64,000 nucleotides of DNA, from positions 5,105,361 through 5,169,360 of the forward strand of contig CM060172.1 in assembly GCA_030549775.1 (NCBI GenBank), in the 5' to 3' direction. Below are positions 10,915 to 23,040 of this stretch, piece by piece. The notes beneath the pieces were generated by a model. The model was given only the letters and a program-made list of their open reading frames with translations, was not told where the DNA came from and did no database searches. This DNA comes from Tamarix chinensis. Its lineage: Eukaryota; Streptophyta; Magnoliopsida; Caryophyllales; Tamaricaceae. Position numbers and translations under genes: made by a program. The stretch's first letter is position 1. Each line of letters begins with the position of its first letter.

Positions 10915-13560
10915 TTTAATGATGTAAAGTACCTCTCAGGGACAACACACCGAGCCATTATTATTATTCGATGGAATGAATCCAACACCTTTGTCCTAAA
11001 TCATGCACTCTTCTACTTTAAATCATTAATATCTGATCCATTGGGTTACTTATCTCAATCCATATTCTTATTCACGATGAGTACAAGGATTCACTATTCT
11101 TAATCTGATGGAATAGATTGAAGCACCTCTCAAGGACAACACACCTGAGCCATTATTATCATACGGTGGAACAAATACATAAAACACCACTCAGGAAAAA
11201 ATATCCCTGAGCCACTATTCTTAAGTTGATGGAGCGGTTTGAAACACCTCTTAGGGACAACACACCTTATCCATTATTATCATTCGGTGAAACAGGTCCA
11301 TAAAATCCTTAGCTTAACTCTCATGATCTTTTTCTTTAAATGATTAATATATTATTCATGATTGATTTAAAGGAATAGAATACATTTAAAGTAGAAAAGC
11401 ACATCACAAAGATTATAAGGCCCTAGAGATAAGACTCCTATATTTCCCTAAAGCCCTAATTTCACACTTTTATCATAACTCTTCTTCTATCACCAAACTT
11501 ATTACCTCTTCCTCAAATATTATTATTATCAACATCCTCAAATTTCAAGGCCTAATTCTAAGGTCTTGCACATGCGATAATAACCCTATCCTAAAAGTTA
11601 CTATTCCCAAGGCTTATAAACCCTAATTTCACAAATCTATCATAACTTTTCATATAGGGTTAAAACAAATACCAGATTCAATAAACATTCCCAGAACACT
11701 AATATTAATAATATATTATGATTTTGTGGTATAACTCTACCGTTTCACACATGTGATAATAGCATCCTAATTTTAGGGTTAATGTTCCCAAATCAAACCA
11801 TTTTCATACTTTAATAAACTTAGGTCATTGACAACTACTCTAAACACTTCCTATAAATTCAACAATACATTTGGATAATGGAACACCTTAAAATACCATG
11901 ATTCTCATGTTCAGCCAATGTTGACTAAAATGCCCTTATCAATAAGAAAACCCTTATTTTATGCGAATCTTATATGTTTAATAACATTATTTTCAAATCA
12001 TAATTTTTCTCCATAGACCTTATTATATTCATTTCACATTCTTTATACCATTAATAAACCTATAATACATCCATATTTCACACTTAAGACTTTTTCACAT
12101 AAAATAACAATACCACATGATCTTTACTTACTCATTTTCTATTATATAATATCAACCACATATCATAGTATCAACGATCATATATTAATTTACATAAAAA
12201 TAATAACACGGTACAACACAAAATAATGCATAACAGTTACCAATCAAAAATCCTAGACTACGACAACTATCCTTACAAAAATAGCTCTGGTCTCTAAGCA
12301 TGCAAATCCTATTATGCCTCTCTTGAGACCACAGAAAAATCACCTATGAAAATCATAATAAAATACCATTAGGATTAAACTACATAAGTTAGGAAATTCT
12401 TAAGTAAATATAAGGGTGAGTGAAGCAATAAACCGATCTAATAAGGGTAATGTTTAGGAAAAACTTATGTAACAAAGCAAAGAGGGAAGTGGTGGATTAT
12501 CGTAGGAATCGTGGGTGAGTAACGACACCACTTCCCATTTCTAGGGGAGGTGTAGTGGGATTGGAGGTCAATCAAGGGGGCTGGTGTTTGATGTTGGGAA
12601 TTGATGGGGGTTGTGTGGTGTGGCTGGAGGTGGTGAACGATGGATGAGGGCTTCAGTTGTTTTGGTCAAAAGGTGGAAGAAGGGATGTGGTCAAGGTTGT
12701 TAAAGTGGAGGGGTTAGCTTCTATCAAGGCTACTGAAGGGTGATGCTATGATGTGGTGAGAGCTACTGCAACAAGGAAGGGAAAGGAAATAAAGTGGCTA
12801 TGGTGGAGACTACCGAAGAGGAAGGGAGGGCTCTAGCTATTTTGGCTTATGGCTGCGGGTGATATTTGGCAAGGATGGCTAAAGTTGGTGAGGTAGAAAT
12901 GGAGAATTTTTCTAGTGGTGGTGTGGTTTTTTCGCCTTGGCTCGTTGGTGGGGGATTTTTTTGGCTATTTTTGTAACGACAGGGAGGAGGTGAAGGAGGG
13001 GAAATGGTGGTGCATTGATTGTAGAAATAAAAAGGAGAAAAGAGAGGTGGTAGGGGCATTTAATGCTAGTTGATTATATGTATGTATGTATATATGTATC
13101 CCTATGCAACTACAGAGAAGGGTGAGAGGTGTGAGGGAAAATTTCTTTTTTCAACCGCAACCCTATTATGTAGTAGGTGGGAATTTATGGAAGTAGGGGA
13201 TGGCTTGGCAGGTGGTAAGCTGTGATGGGCATGTAAGCATTGTCTATGGAAAATAATTCATGTAGGGAGAAGGGGGGAAAGGAAAAGAAGAGGGAGGATC
13301 GGCCGAGAAGGAAATGAGAGAAAATAAAAAAAATGAGGAGAGGAAATAGGGGTTAATATGTTTAATTTTTTTATTAGAATAAGGTTAATATAATTTAAGT
13401 TAGGATAATAGGATAGAATAATCACTGATAAATTGGGATTAGGTTAAATTCTTGGGTTAGAGGATTAAGGTAATGTGAAAATAATAATTTTCTAATATTA
13501 GGATTAGGTTACATGAAAAATTACTTGAGATTAAGGTTAGCTAAAATTTTGGGTATTACA
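10915..13560 (-). mobile_element. 3' LTR of gypsy element G1, inner piece
   Basis: Continues the LTR begun at 1284. It opens in the minisatellite section (10,925-11,310, repeats around 'cctctcagggacaacacacc' and 'ccattattat'). It runs through sequence also found at 18,940-19,200, then a G-rich (minus CT-rich) U3 block, and ends GGGTATTACA at 13,560 next to the polypurine tract. Relative to the 5' LTR, about 11,605-12,930 is extra here; the 5' LTR carries a matching deletion. It holds an exon-like block at 12,277-12,343. No protein gene is present. Confidence 0.8.
12277..12343 (-). other. Exon-like LTR block, 67 nt
   Basis: On the minus strand it is bounded by TTTTCATAG|GTGA and TTTTT|GTAAGG. 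It contains AGACCAGAG, matching the AGACCGGAG of the block in the 44-48 kb LTR. Its length equals that of the block at 27,496-27,562. It also carries an inverted pair GGTCTC/GAGACC. Confidence 0.5.
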
Positions 13561-13580
13561 TCACTACTCCCTTAAAAGAG
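13561..13580 (-). promoter_or_regulatory. Polypurine tract of gypsy element G1
   Basis: On the minus strand, CTTTTAAGGGAGTAGTGA lies directly against the 3' LTR start TGTAATACCC. This is the expected site of plus-strand priming. A near-identical tract abuts the LTR end at 25,069. Confidence 0.6.
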
Positions 13581-13689
13581 ACTTCGCCCCTAAAGTTAAG
13601 AAGTTGAAGTTGGAGAAGAAGAGAAAAAAGATTTAAGGAAGGTGATCTCGATGGTTAACTCTACCCCCTTAAAATAATAAGAACTCAAA

Positions 13690-15000
13690 ACCCAATGCAC
13701 CTAAGCCAAATAGCTTAGTGTGCAACTAGTGCATATCTTTCTCAGTTTCCCAGGTCACCTCCTCTGCTTCGTGTCAACTTCAAAGTACATTCACAAGAGG
13801 AAATGAACTCATCTAGGTACTTAAAATCTTGGTGTTGTCAATCTATAAAGGCCTCTCCTGAAAGGACAAAGGGTTATCGAGCTCGATCTCATCAAGTTTA
13901 ATTATGTGGGATAGATTTGCGACATAATTCCTTAGTTAGGAGATGTGGAAGACGTTATGAACTCAAACCAACTCTGGCAGAAGTGTTAAGTGGTATGCGA
14001 CATCGTCAACCCTATCTAGAATCTCATAAGGAACAATAGATCTCGGGCTCAACTTACCCTTCTGACCAAACCTTTGCACCCCCTTAGTGGGTGAAACCCT
14101 TAACAAGACTTTGTCCCCTAACTCAAAATTGTCACTATGGAACCTCTAATCTACATGGCCCTTATAGCAAATCTAAGATGCTATCATCCTATCTTGAATC
14201 AACCAAATTTGTTGAGCCATCCCCTCAATTATCTTTGGTCTAAGTACCACAATCTTAGTGATATCACTCCAACACAAGGCTGTCTAACACTGATGTGCAT
14301 ACACCACCTCAAAGGGTGTCATCCTTATACTAGCGTGATAATTGTTATTGTACGAGAACTCAACCAAATATAAATACTCCTCCCAACTACGCCAGAAATA
14401 TAAAACACAAGCTTATAGCATATCCTCGAGAATCTAAATAGTCCTCTTAGTCTTCACATTTGTAAATGGGTAGAAGGCAGTATTCATCCTCATTCTTGTG
14501 CCCATAACTACCTAAAACTTTCTCTAAAAGTGTGAAAGGAATCTTAAATCCCAGTTAGAGACTTTCGATAGGTGTACTGTGCCTACTCACCACAAACCTC
14601 ATATATGCATCGACTAACTGATCCATACTCCAAGTCAACTTCATTAGCACAAACATAGTTCACTTAGCCAAATTGTTAATGATAAACCAAATTATATTAC
14701 AACCGCTATGAGCCCTCTTAGCCCACTCACAAAATTAATTGAGATGGAGTCTTATTTCCATCCTGAAACATCAAAAGGTTGAACCAACCCTATAGGTCTC
14801 TGGTGCTTGATCTTGACCTTCTAGTAGGTCAGACATATCGACACAAACTCCACCACCTCTTACTTCATGCAAGGCCACCAATAGATCATCGTGAGGTCCT
14901 TATACAATTTATCCCCTCCTAGATGGAGGAAATATAGATTATAGTGACCCTCCTCAAAAATTTAACGTTTTAGATCAACGCAACTTTGAGGTATACACCA
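13690..15000 (-). pseudogene. Gypsy integrase with chromovirus-type C-terminus (G1)
   Basis: From right to left the minus strand shows the zinc-finger end and core start (GGDKLYKDL..IYWWPCMK, then ICLTY*KVKIKHQRPIG and SGWK*DSISINFVSGL). The core follows with GTRMRMNTAFYPFTN and YLVEFSYNNNYHASI..TPFEV, then PTKGVQRFGQKGKLSPR. Last comes YHLTLLPEL...VFHISQLRNYV and FPLVNVL...EEVTWETEKDMH. The final V-L-W...E-TWE signature is typical of plant chromovirus integrase tails. Numerous stops and shifts make it inactive. It lies between RNase H and the polypurine tract, as expected for gypsy order. Confidence 0.75.
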
Positions 15001-15239
15001 TCGACCTTTGTAGAGAATGCTGCCATCTTTGTGAATTTGGAATCCCTCAAGTTGATGGTCATAAATTTTCTATCAAATCCTCTTGAGTTTAACATACCTA
15101 GACTATCCTACTTGGATCTCATCAAAATTAATCAACATAATCGTGAAGGCACATCTTCAGACCTCTAAGTCACCATTTTGGATTATATCTATCTCTATCT
15201 CACCAAATTCCTCTAGTAATTGATTTGTTAACACAAAAG

Positions 15240-16560
15240 TACTCAAGGAATATGATGTCTTCCCACTTAAGGCATTTGTAATGATGTTGGCCCTTCCCTT
15301 GTGGTAGGTCAACTCGAATAATCATAGTCATTCACTAACTCTAACAATCTCCTCTGCCTCATATTCAGCTCCTTCTAAGTGAATATATACTTGAGCCTCT
15401 TATAGTCAATATAAAATATATACTGAGTCCCATACAGATAATGCCTCCAAATCTTCACAACGAAAACATTGAATACCAACTCTAAATCATGTGTCGAGTA
15501 TTTGTACTCATACTACTTCAGCAATTGAGAAGTTTAAACTACTACCTTACCACGCTACATTAATACACAACCTAGTATGTGCTTCCACACATTACTGCTG
15601 ACCTCAAACCCATCTGATCTTGATGTCAAAACCGATGTTGTTTTCAACTACCTCTTCAAATCCTAAAAGGTTCCCTCACATGCATCATTCCACTAAAACC
15701 TAGTCAGCTTCTTTATAAGGTTTGTCGAGGGACGAGCCACCTTCTAGAAGTCCTAAATAAAGATTTTGTAGTACTTGGCTAAGCCTAGGAAACTATGAAC
15801 CTCAAGGACGCTAGTGAGTCCCTTCCACTCAGTCACAGCCAACATCTTTGCAAAACCACAACGACTCCTCTTACTCACACCACATGTCCAAGAAATGCAA
15901 CCTCCAAAAGACAAAAACTCACACTTAGAGATCTTAGCATACAACTTATGCTCTCTAATGAGGGACAATATCATATGCAAGTGTTGTTCATGCTCATCTC
16001 TAATCTGATAGTAAAATAAAATATCACATATGAAAACCATAGAAAACTGATCAAGGAATGACCATGAAATCCTCGTCAATGAGTCCATAAATATGGAAGG
16101 CACATTGGTGAACCAACAATGCATCGCCATGAACTCGTGGTGCTTGTATCGTGTCCTAAAGGTTGTCTCCATGATGTTTTCCTCGGTGATGCACAACTAA
16201 TGATATCCTGACCTCAAGTCAATCTTTGCATCATTTGGTAACAACTCCAACAATCTATGCATAGATAAAGGCTCATATCCTTATTATTTACAAGCAAAAT
16301 TGGTGCTCCCTATGGAGACACACTAGGACAAATGTATCTATGAGCTAACAACTCCTCTAGTTGAGCCTTCAACTCTCTCAACTCTACCAGTGCCATCCGA
16401 TCTCTGGTACCAAATTAATAGTGAATTATAACTCATATATTAATGTCATAATTGGGATCTCCTTAAGGAATAAATCAAGAAACTCCCAGGCTATTAAAAT
16501 ATCATCTAAAACTAATATGTCCTATTTTAGCTCCTAAAGTGCATAGAAATATATAAGGTA
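15240..16560 (-). pseudogene. Gypsy reverse transcriptase-RNase H (G1)
   Basis: The best open piece (16,196-15,753) reads [51 protein letters not shown] and LGLAKYYK, a clear RT palm and connection. The catalytic box reads F-I-C-D at 16,034-16,023, so the first of the two Asp residues is lost. Farther on, ELTYHKGRANIITNALS near 15,310-15,260 marks the RNase H end. Upstream, FLKEIPIMTLIYEL lies near 16,480. Stops are frequent. Confidence 0.8.
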
Positions 16561-16589
16561 ACATCTATGAACCAAAGAATACAACGTAT

Positions 16590-16960
16590 GGGCATATACA
16601 ACCTTCATCGTAAGTCTAAGCTCGCATCATCCGTAGGAGACCCTATCACCCTAAGTTCCCTATAGCACGACTCGCTCCTATTAATAATCTATCACCGCCT
16701 TATACCTCCCCAACATATCTATCCCTAAGATAATGTGGAAATCTTGAAGATCTATCTCAACTAAGTCTTATAGGAAGTCTTCCCCGCCAATCTCTAAGGC
16801 CATGTCCAAGTAGATCCTAGTATAATCCTTTCTCTCTCTAGATGGTAACATCATAGAAATAGACACAAAAGAAGATGGAGATAAAGGAGCTCTAGTAATA
16901 AATAAAGAAGACACAAATGATAGAGATCCCTTGAGTCGAGCAACACATAAACTAGTAGTG
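16590..16960 (-). pseudogene. Gypsy aspartic protease (G1)
   Basis: The minus strand reads DVVTSMFSNL...VYVLLDSRD near 16,990-16,930, where D-S-R replaces the usual D-S-G active-site triplet. It then reads LQDFHIILGIDMLGRYKAVIDY near 16,755-16,690, the characteristic protease-to-RT linker of gypsy elements. It is broken by stops. Confidence 0.65.
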
Positions 16961-16999
16961 AGAGATTTGAAAACATACTAGTAACCACATCTAATTGTC

Positions 17000-17575
17000 T
17001 ATCATCCTCTACCTAGCTGATGATATTTAGTTTCCCATTTAAATGTTCTCACTAATATCCTCCATAATACACACCATAATTATAGGTCTATCCTCCTCCC
17101 TGACGAAATGTGCGAGGCTTATGTGGTCTCCCCTGAGTCAAATCCATGAACTCCTTTAGCTTATCCCTCTTATAACTGTTGGGGTAAAACTTAGCATGAA
17201 TTAACACCTTAAATTTCTCCCATGATACTAGCAATCCTCCTAGAGCACGATGACCTATCCACCAGGTGTCGGCGACTCCTCATAAGAAGAAAGTTATAAT
17301 GCTCACCTTCCAACAAAGTGGGCGATCAAATGCCTCATAAGTCCTATCCATGTCATGGATCCATTATTCTAGGACGATAAGGCCCTCGTCACTAGCATAT
17401 ATCAAGGTTGATAACCCATAACCCTCTAAAGCTAGTCTTATTTAATACCCTCCTATGGGTAATGTGGAGGTAGTGGTAGTGGTCGAGGCGGGTGTCTGAC
17501 GAATTCAATGAATGCCTTGAATGTCTCCTCTAAACAACCAATGCAGTCATTAAGGGTCATGCTCAATTAACTGTA
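17000..17575 (-). pseudogene. Gypsy gag, shortened (G1)
   Basis: Starts MTLNDCIGCLEETFKAFIEF at 17,559. Later pieces read RALGGLLVSWEKFKVLIHAKFYP and KLKEFMDLTQGRPHKPRTF in shifting frames. The zinc-knuckle region is missing: gag sequence passes almost directly into the protease. The same N-terminal pattern (MALNGCVGNLERE) is seen at 26,310, a separate copy. Confidence 0.65.
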
Positions 17576-17788
17576 AAATAGGAGTTGTATTAGGAAAAAT
17601 ATTCCTATCTTACTAACATATAATACACACAATCACATTTACGGACCACCTAGGCTACCCATCCTTGATTCGTCACAAGCTAATCTGGGTTTTTGAAGAA
17701 TCGAGTTTGAAAATATGAAATACACCAATGAGATCATATAAGAAATTATTTGAAAAACAAATTTCAAAATGCAGTAATCAAAACCAAA

Positions 17789-17800
17789 GCTTTGATACAA
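17789..17800 (-). promoter_or_regulatory. Primer-binding site of gypsy element G1
   Basis: On the minus strand TTGTATCAAAGC matches TGGTATCAGAGC (initiator-Met tRNA 3' end complement) at 10 of 12 positions. It lies three bases inside the 5' LTR boundary. Confidence 0.75.
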
Positions 17801-17803
17801 ACT

Positions 17804-19795
17804 TGTAACACCCCACATTTTATAACTAAAAATTTTTTTTTACAATAGAAGGTTATAACCAAAATATTAGGTGCTACCACCATAATTGATGCAAGTTTGG
17901 TTTACCATATCATTCTAACATCAATCACAATACTAAAACCATTAAAGTAAACACAAAGTAACTTGAAATGAGAGAAAATTTATAAATATGAGTTTGGAGA
18001 TTAACTCTAAGCTACAATAACATAATATAACAAAAGGGATATCGTGGATCAAAGAGTCCAAAAGGTATCTAGGTAAAAACATCATCTAGATAACATAACT
18101 CTTTTACTAAAAATCCAGTACAGAAAAATTCACTCCTCCCCATACAATACATCAAACGCAAGAAAATCATCTGACTTGTCCTCAAAGACCTACACAAAAG
18201 CATCAGGGTCCTCTACTCTTGGAAATGAGCGATGTACATGAAACGGATGACCAGTACACTACATACTGAGTAAGGTAAAAATACTATAGAGTCATGGATA
18301 TATATATATAAATACATACATTCATAGCAGATGATAAGTACACTTCTAAATTAAAAAAATCTCACATGGTAAAAATTAAACTAGGCCTCTTTATTTGATA
18401 TAATTTTTTTCATCATTTTATTTATATAACATTCAAGGACCCCACTATCCTTAAATTAGTGGAATAGTCTGAAGCACCTCTCAGGGATAACACACCTAAG
18501 CCACTATTATCATTTGGTGGAACCGATCCAACACCTTCCACGGTAAAATACTCTTGAGCCACTATTCTTAAATCAGTATAACAATCTTAAGCACCTCTCA
18601 GAGACAACACACCTAAGCTACTATTATCATCCACTAAAACAAATCCAAGATTCTGGTCTTAACTCATGTAATCTTCCACTTTAAATAGTTAATATCATAT
18701 CCATTAGTTTATTTATCTCAATCCATATTCTTATGCACAATGAGTATAGGGTACCATTTTTCTTAATTCGATGGAATGAACTAAAACACCTCACAAGGAT
18801 AACATACCTGAGCCATTATTATAATTTGGTGGAACGGATCCATAAAATATTGCTTAGGGAAAAAATCTATTAAGATACTACTCTTAAATTGGCGGAATGG
18901 TCTAAAACACCTCTTAGGGACAACACAGCTAAGCCACTATTTTCATGATTGATTCAAAAGCATAGAATATATTTAAATTAAATAATCACATCATGAAGAT
19001 TATAAAGCCGTCTCTAGAGTTAAGACCCCTATATTTCCGAAAACCCTAATTTCACACTTTTATCATAACTCTTCTTCTATTACTCTTTTAATCACCAAAG
19101 TACCTATATTATTATTATAAACATCCTCAAATTTCAAGGCCTAGCTCTAACTTCTTGCACATGTGATAATAATCCTATCCCAAAAGTTGCCTTGGTTAGG
19201 CTCCTTGGTGGTGGTTTTTTAATCTTTTTTTTGCGGCATCTAGGAGGTGGTGAAGGAGGGGAAATGGTGGTATGTTGGTTGTAGAAAAAGAAAAGGGAAA
19301 GAATAGAGGTAGTAGAGGCATTTAATTTTTGTTAGTATGTAAATCTATATATTGCCATAACCTATAGAGAAAGGTGAGATGTGCAATGGATTTTATTTAT
19401 TTTAACCTCAACCCTTATGCATAAAAGGTGGGAGTTTATGGAAGTATGGGATAACATGCTAGGTGTTGGGGAGTGATAGGTGGATAATGTTTCATGTAGA
19501 GAGAAGGGGGGAAAGGAAAATAAGAGGGAGGATCAAGCGAGAACAAAAGGAGAGAAAAAAAGAAAAGAGGGCAAGGAAATAGGGGGTTAATATGTTTAGT
19601 TTTTTTTATTGGAATAAGGTTAATATAATTTAGGTTAGAATAATAGGATAGATTAATCACCAATAAACCAGAACTAGGTTAAATTCTAGGGTTAGAGAAT
19701 TAGGGTAAGGTGGAAATATTAGTTTCCCGAGATTAGGATTAGGTTACAAGGAAAATTACTCGAGGTTATGGTTAGCTAAAATTTAGGGTATTACA
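17804..19795 (-). mobile_element. 5' LTR of gypsy element G1
   Basis: Starts TGTAACACCCC and ends GGGTATTACA. Its first 580 bp match 1284-1854 and its later part matches 10,930-13,560, with about 1.3 kb deleted at 19,190. Contents in minus direction are a CT-rich U3 (19,560-19,200), a minisatellite (18,930-18,450), hairpin remnants (about 18,215-18,275) and the terminal block. The right flank TTTCT resumes the outer LTR. Confidence 0.85.
18450..18930. repeat. LTR minisatellite of G1 (about 50-60 bp unit)
   Basis: Five to six degenerate units around 'gaagcacctctcagggataacacacc..agccactattat' alternate with 'ggtggaacggatcca'. The homologous array in the other LTR is at 10,925-11,310, and related arrays occupy the same relative place in other LTRs of the window. 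Confidence 0.75.
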
Positions 19796-21543
19796 TTTCT
19801 TAATATGGTGGAACGAATTTAATAAATTCTCAGGGAAAAATACTTGAAAGCCACTATTATTGTCTTATAGAATGAACCAACATATAACAAAGCAACATGC
19901 TCCTGACAAATAATCTTAAACCAGTGTAACAATTTGAATGTCAAGGTAGAATATTTTTGAGCTACTATTACTGGCAAGTAGAACAGATACAAAACATTAG
20001 TCCTAACTCATGTAATATTTCTTTCAAGTGATTAATGAACTTATTTATATCAAAATCATCATGGAAACATACATATTAATATGTAAGGCACATAATCCAA
20101 CTCAACGTAATGATCCCAAGCATGTAAAACACAAGCACCTACAGATTAGGACATCCCCTAACTATAAATGCTATATTTCCCTAAGAAATCATAATTTCAC
20201 AAGTTAAGCATAGCTTCTTTTCTAGTGCTCATTTTGTCACCAAATTTATTTCTTATTCTTAAAATATCATCATTGACAATAATCTAAAAATCATGGTATA
20301 GTACTAACATTTTACACATAAGATAACATCTTGCTTTTAGGATTATTATCCACATATCCTTATGAAACTCCACTTTTACAAATTAGGCATAACTTTTTTC
20401 ATAAGGCTCATATAAAGAAAAAATTTAATATAAATTCATCAAATGCCAATATTAACAACATAGTTGAAATGATCTCGCCTTTAGGGATACTATTCATAAT
20501 TTTATTTATTTTATCATTTTATTAGACTTAGGTCATTCTTAACTATTATAAATATTAGTCATAATATATTTAGCATATTTTTAACCAATGAACACATTAC
20601 AATACAAGATATTCAACATTTAACTCATAGTGACCAACTTTCCCTTAACATAACCAAAATACCCTTATTTTTCCAAAATTACTACTAGTTCCATTATGAA
20701 TGAGTCTTAAGCTCCGACACATGTACTCATGAAAATACTTAACCAAAAATTCACATATGTATGTGACTCAACACTCATAGCCCACTTTAGATAAATAACT
20801 CATTCCAACCTTCTTTACATGCAAAACCCAACGTAACCAACAACAATACATAATCACATATTTTCACATTTTTCTCACCTTTTGATCATACAACACTACA
20901 TTCCATGGAGAAAAGATTACCATAATGTCATTTTACACATAACAATACAAAATATGATAGTTCATATAAATATACACATTACAAGCAAAAACCCTAGCCA
21001 CAACGTGCATCCTTACCAAAAAAAAGTTTGTGGTCTCTAAGATTGTGTAATCTAACACTCATCCTCTGAGACCACAAGAAAACCACCTAAGAAATAATAA
21101 TAATAATACAACATTATAACTTAAGAAAACAACCATATAAAATATACGGCAAAGTAGGGTGTAAAATGGATCAAAACAAAAGAAAATCAAGTTGATAATG
21201 ATTCTACCCCTAGGGTCACAATTCCAAAATTAAGCCAACTTTCTCATTTATTAAAATTAGATCATTCATAATCACTCCAAGCATTCCATATAATTTACTT
21301 AACATATTTTTAAACTAATTATCATATTAAATAACCCAAGATTTCATTTGTAATCCATATTGATAAAATTACCCCTAGAAAGCCAAATTATCCATCTTTT
21401 CACAAAAGTCTTACAAATCCCAATATGAATGATTTTCAAACCACCAATAACATCACAAGAATACATAACAACAAATATTATTATATAACACATATCTTGA
21501 TGCATGCCAACTAATTATATGCATAAACGTATGCTATCACAAT
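19796..21543 (-). mobile_element. Outer long LTR, second part
   Basis: Resumes the LTR interrupted at 1283. It begins with remaining minisatellite units (to about 20,000), followed by AT-rich sequence with no coding potential and an exon-like block at 21,017-21,086. It is cut at 21,543 by another LTR starting TGTAACACCCCC, so its far end is not identified. Confidence 0.65.
21017..21086 (-). other. Exon-like LTR block, 70 nt
   Basis: On the minus strand it is bounded by TTTCTTAG|GTGG and TTTTG|GTAAGG. It contains TTAGAGACCACAAAC, which aligns with the AGACC core of the other copies. The flanking GTGGTCTC and GAGACCAC form a perfect 8-bp inverted repeat inside the block. Confidence 0.45.
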
Positions 21544-22765
21544 TGTAACACCCCCAAATTTACTAACAAAAAATTTAATTTAAAAAGTCAATTGTGGAAG
21601 CTAAAACAGTTGATTGTGGGGTGTTATCGCCACACTTAATACAAGTTTGGTTTCCTCTACCATTCTGTTACCAAGTACTAAGGCCATATAATTGTAAATC
21701 AGAGTAGGGAGAAAGTTAAAGCAATTTAACACCAAAAATAAATAAAACCAGTTATGAATGGTTACATAAGGACATTAAGAATAGAATTTTTTGGATAAAA
21801 AAGTACCCGGTAAAGCAACGAGCTACCTTAAACTCTCAACCCAAATAATAGCTAAGGCCATAAAATATCTTACTAACATATAATATACACAATCACGTTA
21901 ATAATATCACAACTACCATATTAATCGTTAATTAATAAAATAATATTTTTTATTTAAAATATTTATTAAATATAAATTACTAATATACCTTTATATATTA
22001 ATGAGTACCAAAATAATTTTTAAATTAAATACAACTCACTGTGCATGTGCAACGTGAGCCATGCATACGTAGGAGGACTTAGGGCCAATAGGTGATGATT
22101 GAATATGGTGGTGGTAAAGGAAAATAGGGCAAGGAGGAGGAGAAGGAGGAGAAGGAGGAAGGAGGAGGAGGAGAAGAAGAAGAAGAAGAAGAAGAAGATA
22201 AAGAAGAAGAAGGGAGACCGACGATTACAAGGTTGGCTGGCTAGATGATGGAGGTTGTGGTGTAGGGTGGCGACTCAAGGTATGGTGATGGTGGTGGTGG
22301 TTTTTGTAAAAACAAATGAAGTGGAGAAGGGCATAGGGAAAGCATAAGGTTGTGACGCTTTGGAAGTTGGGCAACGAGTGGAGTTTGATCGGTGAGCAAA
22401 AATAAACACTAAGAAAAGAGTAGGCTGGTTGTGATCAAAGAAATGAGAGAGGAAGGTTAATGCTTGGTAGTGGGAAGAGGTGCACAAAAGTAAAGAGGGA
22501 GAGAGGGGAGTGTCTGCTCTTGGTTAAGGAGGTGTAGATATGCGTGTGTATGTACATATGCATGTAGAGAGGGGTGAACTGATAGAGTATGGACTAGTAG
22601 AAAAGGGTGGGGTGATAGGGACGAGGAAGAGGGATGGTATAGGTGAGAAGTATGGATGTTGCATATAGTAAGGTGATTAAAGGGAGAGAGGTTGGGACAG
22701 AAGAAAAAGAATAGGACACATAAGGGGTAAATTAAGGAAAGTAAAAATAGAAAGGTGGAGTAAGG

Positions 22766-22796
<31 letters not shown>

Positions 22797-23040
22797 AGCT
22801 TTAAGTTTAGTTTAGATAGATTAGGGTATCAGATAGAAAATAAATTAGGTTAAGATAAGTAGGTTTAGGATAGGTTTAATAGGATGAAAAAAGTAAAACA
22901 ATCAGAAAAAATATTTAAGAATTTATTTAAGTTGTGGGTCAAATATTATATATAAAATAATTAAGCTAAGGTTTAAAGGTTATTTTTAAATAAATTGAAA
23001 ACACCCAAAAACAAAGGTTATAAAATTTTGGAGTGTTACA
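21544..23040 (-). mobile_element. Long-LTR family member, 1.5 kb (minus orientation)
   Basis: Starts TGTAACACCCCC and ends GGAGTGTTACA. The landmark 'taccgccacacttagtacc' block appears in altered form at 21,630-21,680. A segment at 21,905-22,072 is shared inverted with 39,163-39,333. Purine-rich sequence (minus-strand CT-rich U3) with GGA/GAA microsatellite fills 22,080-22,500. The flanks ACAAT and CACAC do not match, so this is not a clean solo LTR; deletion or recombination is likely. No gene. Confidence 0.6.
22136..22214. repeat. GGA/GAA microsatellite
   Basis: Uninterrupted runs of GGA and then GAA triplets inside the minus-oriented LTR U3. A second (GAA)n lies at 24,563-24,605. Confidence 0.9.

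Noticed and set aside
12549..12554. GTAGTG as the right end of the CACTA element
   Set aside because: It lies well inside the recognisable LTR U3 of G1 and lacks the inverted partner of the left terminus.
15795..16019. Plus-strand frames opposite the gypsy RT, and similarly 51,583-51,863 opposite the LINE RT
   Set aside because: Shadows of the clearly recognisable minus-strand RT frames.
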